Shown here piece by piece: positions 24,931 through 29,039 of a DNA stretch of 29,039 nucleotides. The notes below the pieces were generated by a model. That model did not search any database. It saw only the letters and a list, made by a program, of their open reading frames with translations, and was not told the origin of the DNA. The DNA is taken from contig JAKQPY010000146.1 of the NCBI GenBank assembly GCA_029564465.1, forward strand, positions 1 through 29,039. Direction: 5' to 3'. Source of the stretch: JAGOEF01 sp029564465 (lineage in GTDB: Bacteria; Bacteroidota; Bacteroidia; Bacteroidales; ML635J-15). Positions within the stretch are counted from its first letter, which is position 1. Each line of letters begins with the position of its first letter. A program made the position numbers and the translations under genes.

Positions 24931-26148
24931 CTACTTTCCATTCAGAAATTCCTCTAGATAAGCATACCTCTCGGTAAGTTTTCCATCGCTGCAAATGGTA
25001 CCCCGCATAATGATTCCTTTATCATCGCCACGAACAATAGCCGGAATCACTTCCTCAATAAAGCGTGCCCCAAACTCACCCGAAGCATCGCGCGGCAATT
25101 CGCCGGGCAGGTTATCTACAGCCATTACAGTAACATTGTTTTTGTCGAAAGCATTACATTCTTTCTGAGTTATCGGATTGTAGCCGTAAAAAGGTTCCTT
25201 TATGCTTGATGAATGTAATGTGGAAGGTATCGGGTCGATCAGATCGCAGCTTACATCGGCAATCAGTTGAATGCGAAAGTCCGGAGCCTGATAGTCGGCA
25301 GGTTTTAAAAAAGCCGGTGAATTCTGATCCCAGAAATGGCAGGGAATCCAGATGTCGGTAACTTTCGAAAATGGGGTAAATGTTGATACAAACTCGTCAG
25401 GGTGTTTAAAGAAATACGGGAAATCTTTCCAGTCGCCGTCTTTGTGTTCCACATACTCATCAGCATCGATCTGACAAATTACAGGCTCGTTAAACTGTTG
25501 GGTAAGAAATTCTTTCGCTGTAACCATTTTTAATTTCAGCCCCGAAAGAGTCTCCATGGCACCCATTCCAACGCGACCTTTGCCTGTGATAAGAATTTTC
25601 AGGTTTTTCGCCAGTGTTACATGCTTGAGTTCTTCCATCATTTCGCTGCGGTCGAAGCACTCTACGGCACGCTTCAGTTGGTAGTCTCCGGTGCGCAATC
25701 CCCATCCCAGCATGGCATTATATGCGCCAACTATTCCGGCCCAGCGACCGAAGGCCACTACCCGGGTTCCATTTTCGTATGTCAGACACTCATGGTCGAC
25801 CATGGTGATTTTTTTTGCAACCAGTGTTTGCAGCAATGGACGATTATAACTCTGTTTCTTATGGGTGTGAGAAAAAAAATGGTATTGCTTGTCGGGAATT
25901 AATTCGGGTATATGCACTTCTTTAACTCCCATCAGTACATCACAAACCGACATGTCGTCGGCCATGGTAATGCCCTTTTCGAGATATTCATTATCGGTAA
26001 AACAGCGAAGGGTGCTTTTTTGCACCACAAAATCCGCTTCAGGAAAATGCCTCATGGCTTCGAGAACATTATCAGGCGTCAATACTACCCTTCTGTCAGG
26101 CGGGGTCTTGGTTTCTTTAAGTATGCCGATGCGGATTTTTTTTGTCAT
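24931..26148 (-). CDS. NAD(P)-dependent AlaDH/PNT-superfamily dehydrogenase, lysine-ketoglutarate reductase-like
   Basis: A 405-aa cytoplasmic oxidoreductase. The N-terminal AlaDH/PNT-like domain begins IGILKETKTPPDRRVVLTP and contains FFSHTHKKQSYN and the MVDHECLTYENGTRVVAFG segment; the equivalent stretch in eukaryotic lysine-ketoglutarate reductase/saccharopine dehydrogenase (LKR, Lys1) is very similar. A nucleotide-binding core follows (ILITGKGRVGMGAMETL, GxGxxG-type). The later ADVSCDLIDPIPSTLHSSSI and PFYGYNP also resemble LKR. It is shorter than the bifunctional eukaryotic enzyme and has no C-terminal reductase half. It could form or break saccharopine or act on another amino acid; alanine dehydrogenase is the alternative annotation. 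The frame extends to a TTG at 26154, but the ATG at 26148 is preferred. It is divergent from ssrA. Confidence 0.78.
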   Translation of the reverse strand: MTKKIRIGILKETKTPPDRRVVLTPDNVLEAMRHFPEADFVVQKSTLRCFTDNEYLEKGITMADDMSVCDVLMGVKEVHIPELIPDKQYHFFSHTHKKQSYNRPLLQTLVAKKITMVDHECLTYENGTRVVAFGRWAGIVGAYNAMLGWGLRTGDYQLKRAVECFDRSEMMEELKHVTLAKNLKILITGKGRVGMGAMETLSGLKLKMVTAKEFLTQQFNEPVICQIDADEYVEHKDGDWKDFPYFFKHPDEFVSTFTPFSKVTDIWIPCHFWDQNSPAFLKPADYQAPDFRIQLIADVSCDLIDPIPSTLHSSSIKEPFYGYNPITQKECNAFDKNNVTVMAVDNLPGELPRDASGEFGARFIEEVIPAIVRGDDKGIIMRGTICSDGKLTERYAYLEEFLNGK

Positions 26149-26202
26149 AACCAAAATTTTTAAGTTCAGGGGGGTAAAAATACAATTTTTAGGTCGAAAA
26201 CC

Positions 26203-26217
26203 TGCACAATTTGTGCA
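26203..26217. promoter_or_regulatory. 15-bp palindrome in the ssrA/dehydrogenase divergent region
   Basis: TGCACAATTTGTGCA is a perfect inverted repeat (7-base arms, one central base) lying 16 bases ahead of the ssrA -33 element and about 55 bases upstream of the dehydrogenase ATG. Its position suits a regulator-binding site acting on the dehydrogenase gene, on ssrA, or on both. The binding protein is unknown. Confidence 0.45.
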
Positions 26218-26232
26218 ACATCAAAGATTTTC

Positions 26233-26264
26233 TTGCACTTTGCCTTCGTTTGTTGTATATTTGC
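26233..26264 (+). promoter_or_regulatory. Promoter of ssrA (tmRNA)
   Basis: TTG at 26233-26235 is followed after 20 bases by TATATTTGC (26256-26264), a perfect TAnnTTTGC -7 element. The predicted start near 26271 is only a few bases before the mature tmRNA 5' end at 26275, as expected for a gene with a short 5' trailer. Confidence 0.7.
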
Positions 26265-26274
26265 AGCCTTGTTT

Positions 26275-26670
26275 GGGGCTGACATGGTATTGACAGCAGA
26301 TGAGGTGATTGTGTAAGCATGCCGGGCTAGGTGGATTAACCCGTAAAACTGATCCGCGACCAAACAACTGGCGCAGATAACTTTGCTCTTGCAGCTTAAT
26401 TTTACGACAGTAAAATGAGCCTAATTCCGACACAAGGTGTTGGAGCGGGACATCTCCCGGATGGACAGACCCGGTTCCGGTCCGATCAGGAGGTGGCAGC
26501 AATTCCGGGGTGGTTGTGGTAAGCTTCGTTACCACAGCGAGAAACAGAAGATACGGAGTTGTTTTGGATGCCTGTTTTCGCGACAATTCCCGACAATCAA
26601 TAACAGGATAAGCATGTAGAAAGCCCTTTTGTCTCCTGTTTGGACGCGGGTTCGATCCCCGCCAGCTCCA
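26275..26670 (+). ncRNA. ssrA: Transfer-messenger RNA (tmRNA)
   Basis: tmRNA rescues ribosomes stalled on broken mRNAs. Its alanine-charged tRNA-like domain enters the empty A site, and the ribosome then reads its short tag frame. The 5' end GGGGCUGACAUGG pairs with the 3' CAGCUCC as the acceptor stem. The T arm is GCGGGTTCGATCCCCGC (26646-26662) with discriminator A at 26670. The terminal CCA is not encoded (CGG follows), so it must be added by tRNA nucleotidyltransferase. The internal tag frame at 26370-26399 reads GADNFALAA then TAA. The one-piece organisation and about 396-nt length are normal. A promoter lies just upstream and a terminator about 25 bases downstream, so it is transcribed on its own. 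Confidence 0.97.
26370..26399 (+). other. tmRNA proteolysis tag reading frame (GADNFALAA)
   Basis: Resume codon GGC followed by GCA GAT AAC TTT GCT CTT GCA GCT and the TAA stop. The encoded peptide ends in ALAA, the degradation signal recognised by ClpXP and related proteases. It has the G-x-x-N-x-ALAA pattern of Bacteroidota tags. Confidence 0.88.
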
Positions 26671-26694
26671 CGGAAAATGAAAGTAAATAACATT

Positions 26695-26734
26695 AAATGG
26701 CTCAATTTGAAAAGATTGAGCCATTTTTGTTTTC
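26695..26734 (+). terminator. Intrinsic terminator downstream of ssrA
   Basis: A 12-bp perfect stem (AAATGGCTCAAT at 26695-26706 with ATTGAGCCATTT at 26715-26726) with an 8-base loop is followed by a T-rich tract (TTTTTGTTTT). It starts 25 bases after the tmRNA end. The stem is nearly self-complementary in tail composition, so it could also work on the minus strand. Confidence 0.85.
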
Positions 26735-26785
26735 AAAAAGAATCATAATTATTCATAAAATATTATGATGTTTGGTGGTAATTTA

Positions 26786-26818
26786 GGTTACCATTAACAA
26801 TTATTGAAATTGGTAACC
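26786..26818. repeat. Inverted repeat GGTTACCA-N17-TGGTAACC before the integrase gene
   Basis: Perfect 8-base arms (26786-26793 and 26811-26818). A related copy of the left arm, GGATACCAATAA, lies at 26906-26917 directly before the integrase start (10 of 12 positions match GGTTACCATTAA). Arm-type recombinase binding sites or an operator for integrase expression are the likely roles. The remaining spacer from 26735 to 26920 is AT-rich and holds no gene that I can support. Confidence 0.5.
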
Positions 26819-26871
26819 GATTGTTGATAAATAGCTGATGTAAAGATAAATAGAATTTAAATTAAGTAGTT

Positions 26872-26879
26872 TACTTTTG
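26872..26879 (+). promoter_or_regulatory. Possible -7 element for the integrase gene
   Basis: TACTTTTG fits TAnnTTTG and lies 41 bases ahead of the integrase ATG. No matching -33 TTTG is found at the usual spacing, so this is a weak call. Confidence 0.3.
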
Positions 26880-26920
26880 TGTAATTAAACCAATTAATGT
26901 TATTAGGATACCAATAAGCG

Positions 26921-28147
26921 ATGAAAGAAAGAAATACATTCTCGGTTTTGTTTTATCAAAGGGTTGATAAGACTGATAAAAGTGGTATGGCACCAATATT
27001 TATGCGTGTTACAGTAAATGGTTGTCGAGCTGAAATTGCTACCAACAAGAATTTTGATGTGAATCGTTGGAAGGATGGAAAACCTACTGATAATAAGATT
27101 GATGCCAAAGAATTGCTTAGAGACCTCGAAAGCATGAAAGAACGGATTAATCGCATCAGGCGAAATATGATTGACCATGATGAATTGCTCGATGTGAAAA
27201 AGATAAAAGAATATTATACAGGAAAATCTCGAAAATCAAAAACCGTTGTTGAAGTATTCAATTGGCACAATGCCTTAGTAAAAGAGTTGTTAGAAAAGCA
27301 ATATAGTAAGGCAACCTATACAAGATATCAAACTACGCTTTCACACATTAAGGAATTCATGATGAATAATTATTCTGTAAATGATATGCGACTATCGGAG
27401 TTAGACTATGATTTCATTGCAAGTTTTGACCATTACTTGAAAGTAAAAAGAGGATGCAATCATAATTCAAGCATGAAATACATAAAAAATTTTCGCAAAG
27501 TAATAAATCTGGCCGTTAAACATGGATGGATTGACAAAGACCCATTTGCTCTTTTTAAATGTAATATTCTGCCGGTTGAAAGGTATTTCCTAACCTCAGA
27601 AGAGCTTAAACGAATTGAAGATAAGGAAATTGAAATCAAACGAATGGATCAGGTTCGCGATATTTTCGTTTTTTGTTGTTACACCGGTCTTTCTTATTGC
27701 GATGTAAATAAACTCACAAAGGAGCATATTGTCCTTGGCTTTGATGGATATAAATGGATTAACCAAAATCGTGAAAAATCCGATTCAAAAGCACAAATAC
27801 CTCTGTTGCCCAAGGCTCTCGAAATCCTCGATAAGTATCAAAGTTTTTCTGGGGATAAAGTAAAATTGCTTCCGGTGATATCGAATTCAAATTATAATGT
27901 ATATTTGAAAGAACTGGCTGCAATTTGCGAAATACAAAAAAACCTTACCAGCCATATTGCACGACACACCTTTGCAACAACAGTAACCCTGTCAAACGAT
28001 GTACCCATAGAAACAGTGAGTAAAATGTTGGCACACAAGAGCCTTAGAACAACGCAGATTTATGCAAAAATTGTCGAGAAGAAAGTCAGCAACGATATGT
28101 TAAAATTGAGAAATCTGTTGCAATCAGGTTCAACACAGAATTCATAG
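26921..28147 (+). CDS. Tyrosine recombinase/integrase, IntDOT-like Bacteroidota type
   Basis: A 408-aa site-specific recombinase. The N-terminal arm-binding domain (about 1-100, starting FSVLFYQRVDKTDKSG, an Arm-DNA-bind_5-like pattern), a SAM-like core-binding domain (about 105-205), and a catalytic domain (about 220-395) are all complete. Catalytic residues seen are K in SDSKAQIPLL, H345 and R348 in HIARHTF, H372 in LAHKS and the nucleophile Y381 in TTQIYAKI. The usual first arginine is replaced by serine (S258 in YTGLSYCDV); the CTnDOT integrase IntDOT is known to have a serine there too. It follows ssrA by about 250 bases and heads an AT-rich stretch with accessory genes, as expected for the left end of an integrative element. 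The partner attachment site is not in the window. Confidence 0.93.
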   Translation: MKERNTFSVLFYQRVDKTDKSGMAPIFMRVTVNGCRAEIATNKNFDVNRWKDGKPTDNKIDAKELLRDLESMKERINRIRRNMIDHDELLDVKKIKEYYTGKSRKSKTVVEVFNWHNALVKELLEKQYSKATYTRYQTTLSHIKEFMMNNYSVNDMRLSELDYDFIASFDHYLKVKRGCNHNSSMKYIKNFRKVINLAVKHGWIDKDPFALFKCNILPVERYFLTSEELKRIEDKEIEIKRMDQVRDIFVFCCYTGLSYCDVNKLTKEHIVLGFDGYKWINQNREKSDSKAQIPLLPKALEILDKYQSFSGDKVKLLPVISNSNYNVYLKELAAICEIQKNLTSHIARHTFATTVTLSNDVPIETVSKMLAHKSLRTTQIYAKIVEKKVSNDMLKLRNLLQSGSTQNS

Positions 28148-28246
28148 TGTAATTATCCGTTTTGTTTTCCAATTTATAGAAATTGTGTGCTTAATTGGTT
28201 TATTAAGGTTTTGTCGCGATTTCCCACTTACTCAACAAATATTTGA

Positions 28247-28277
28247 TTGCGTTTTTATAAATTTATGTTTAGATTTG
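28247..28277 (+). promoter_or_regulatory. Promoter of the DUF4365/SIR2 gene pair
   Basis: TTG at 28247-28249 and TAGATTTG at 28270-28277 (TAnnTTTG) are separated by 20 bases. The predicted start lies near 28285, about 17 nt before the ATG at 28302. Confidence 0.6.
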
Positions 28278-28301
28278 AAACGTAAATAAACTCTAATACA
28301 A

Positions 28302-28784
28302 ATGCCAACCTGCTTCCCGCAACGAACAAAAAATCATGTTGCAGATGAATTGTCGAATAGATTTTTTGCAAGCTCATTACCTGAAAATTGGGCTTCGCAT
28401 GCTCCACCTAAAGATTATGGTGTTGATTTGATTGTTGATATATTTGATGGAGAACAAGCTACCGGCTTAGAGTTGTTAATTCAATTAAAATCAACCAAGT
28501 TATCGAACGATAAGACCTTTGAAACAGTTAGGTTAAAAACGACCACGTATAATTATCTCTGGAATAAGCTACAAGTCGTACTGATTGTAAAATTTGTTAT
28601 TCCACAGAATGAGGCATATTGGATTTTACTTAAAGATGTCCCTATCCCAAATCAGAGTAATAAATCGTTCAGTATTCGAATTCCAAAAGCAAACAGATTG
28701 TCATCAATTGATTGGAATTTTGTTAAATCTTATGTTGAGGATGTTACACAACGAAAATTGACTGCACAAAGAGAGAGACACTAA
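28302..28784 (+). CDS. DUF4365 domain protein, putative PD-(D/E)XK-type nuclease-like
   Basis: A 160-aa protein that matches the DUF4365 pattern: an N-terminal helix with VADELSNRFFASSLPENW, then KDYGVDLIVDIFDG, then GLELLIQLKST, with a hydrophobic strand VVLIVKFV and W-x-L-L-K-D near the end. The D-Y-G-V-D followed by Q-L-K resembles the D...(E/Q)xK arrangement of restriction-endonuclease-like folds, with Q where E is more usual. Many DUF4365 genes sit near defence genes, and here the next frame, 27 bases downstream, starts like a SIR2 family protein. The protein is short, with no partner domain. The activity is not shown by sequence, and a nuclease role is inference. It has its own promoter and lies in the AT-rich stretch behind the integrase. 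Confidence 0.78.
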   Translation: MPTCFPQRTKNHVADELSNRFFASSLPENWASHAPPKDYGVDLIVDIFDGEQATGLELLIQLKSTKLSNDKTFETVRLKTTTYNYLWNKLQVVLIVKFVIPQNEAYWILLKDVPIPNQSNKSFSIRIPKANRLSSIDWNFVKSYVEDVTQRKLTAQRERH

Positions 28785-28811
28785 CACTAACGAACAATGA
28801 TTTAATATTTT

Positions 28812-28904
28812 ATGGAAATAACTAAATTAAAATCGTTTATTCAGTCTGCCAATATTAATTTTTTAATTGGAGCTGGACTTTCAAAACCCTATCTATCTAT
28901 ATAA
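28812..28904 (+). pseudogene. SIR2-like family gene, 5' fragment cut by an insertion sequence
   Basis: From the ATG at 28812 the frame reads 30 residues, including NFLIGAGLSKPYLS, and then hits a TAA at 28902-28904. The FLIGAG(L/I)S segment is the nucleotide-binding start of the SIR2-like (NAD-hydrolysing/deacetylase-like) domain in many anti-phage proteins. The stop lies at the point where the sequence changes into an IS3-type left end (about 28902), so the rest of the gene is probably on the far side of the insertion, outside the window. It follows DUF4365 by 27 bases on the same strand, so the two would have been cotranscribed. The fragment alone cannot be functional. The family call rests on a short but characteristic motif. 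Confidence 0.6.
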
Positions 28905-29039
28905 TACTCCCCGAAATTTGGACCACTGGTTAAGTTGAATAAAAACGATTAAATTTACCAGTATTATGAAAAAAAGCAGAAGGAAGTTTAGTGCAAGTTT
29001 CAAGGCACAGGTAGCCATTGCAGCACTCCAAGAGCGAGA
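28902..29039 (+). mobile_element. IS3-family insertion sequence, left end (runs off the window)
   Basis: The sequence from about 28902 (TAATACTCCCCGAAATTTGGACC) looks like an IS3-family terminal repeat of the CCCC-n-AA-n-TTGGAC type, followed after about 60 bases by the start of an OrfA-type transposase frame. The exact edge is uncertain by a few bases, because the host sequence before it is a short TATC repeat (28889-28900). The right end and target duplication are outside the window. Confidence 0.65.
28966..29039 (+). CDS. IS3-family transposase OrfA, N-terminal part (truncated by window end)
   Basis: The frame from the ATG at 28966 gives KKSRRKFSASFKAQVAIAAL and continues to the end of the window. 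The RRKFSxxFKxxVAxxAL pattern is the N-terminal helix-turn-helix of IS3-family OrfA (IS150-like group), which binds the IS terminal repeats. Only 24 codons are visible, so the downstream OrfB (DDE domain) cannot be seen here. Confidence 0.8.
   Translation, partial: MKKSRRKFSASFKAQVAIAALQER

Noticed and set aside
26255..26264. GTATATTTGC, matching the GTAnnTTTGC core used by the IntDOT recombinase, as a possible attachment site
   Set aside because: The same bases are the ssrA -7 element, and the same match occurs in the Crp/Fnr promoter (21020-21029). No second copy was found near the integrase, so there is no evidence of integration here.
26221..26736. A minus-strand frame of 171 codons across ssrA and its flanks
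   Set aside because: It runs antisense through the tmRNA tRNA-like ends and tag frame. The tmRNA structure explains the sequence, and the product has no recognisable features.

Overview
The window looks like a chromosomal stretch from a member of the Bacteroidota, probably an environmental Bacteroidales/Marinilabiliales-type organism. Four things support this. The two very large secreted proteins end in the two classes of type IX secretion (T9SS) sorting domain. Promoters follow the Bacteroidota pattern TTTG-N18-20-TAnnTTTG, with no Shine-Dalgarno-like leaders. The tmRNA encodes a GADNFALAA tag of the Bacteroidota type. The integrase is of the IntDOT-like kind typical of the phylum.

Layout. 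1-940 (+) holds a CDF cation efflux transporter. 991-20865 (-) is a long block on one strand. Read in transcription order it contains a chain-length (Wzz-type) protein made of two fused Wzz units, an O-antigen ligase/polymerase-like membrane protein whose GTG start overlaps it, a 1373-aa T9SS type A cargo protein (adhesin-like, FnIII and P domains), a 3797-aa T9SS type B cargo protein built from about 30 Ig-like repeats plus 8 SprB repeats, and a small SAM methyltransferase. Polysaccharide assembly genes beside T9SS cargo suggest a cell-surface locus. A divergent Crp/Fnr regulator starts a plus-strand group: crp-like, mqnC (futalosine menaquinone pathway), an RlmI-like methyltransferase and rpe. 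A repeat-rich, MITE-like intergenic element (24609-24924) separates rpe from a convergent AlaDH/lysine-ketoglutarate-reductase-like dehydrogenase.

ssrA (tmRNA) lies at 26275-26670 with its own promoter and is followed by a strong terminator. Downstream the sequence becomes visibly more AT-rich and looks like the left end of an integrated element: an IntDOT-like tyrosine recombinase, a DUF4365 putative nuclease-like protein, and the first 30 codons of a SIR2-like gene cut off by an IS3-family insertion sequence that runs out of the window. The DUF4365 plus SIR2 pair is the best candidate here for a poorly described (anti-phage type) system. In this genome its second gene appears to be broken.

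Most of the window is ordinary chromosomal housekeeping or surface biology. The points most worth following up are the DUF4365/SIR2 cassette behind ssrA, the giant repeat adhesin with a recent internal duplication, the fused double-Wzz protein, and the nested inverted-repeat element between rpe and the dehydrogenase.
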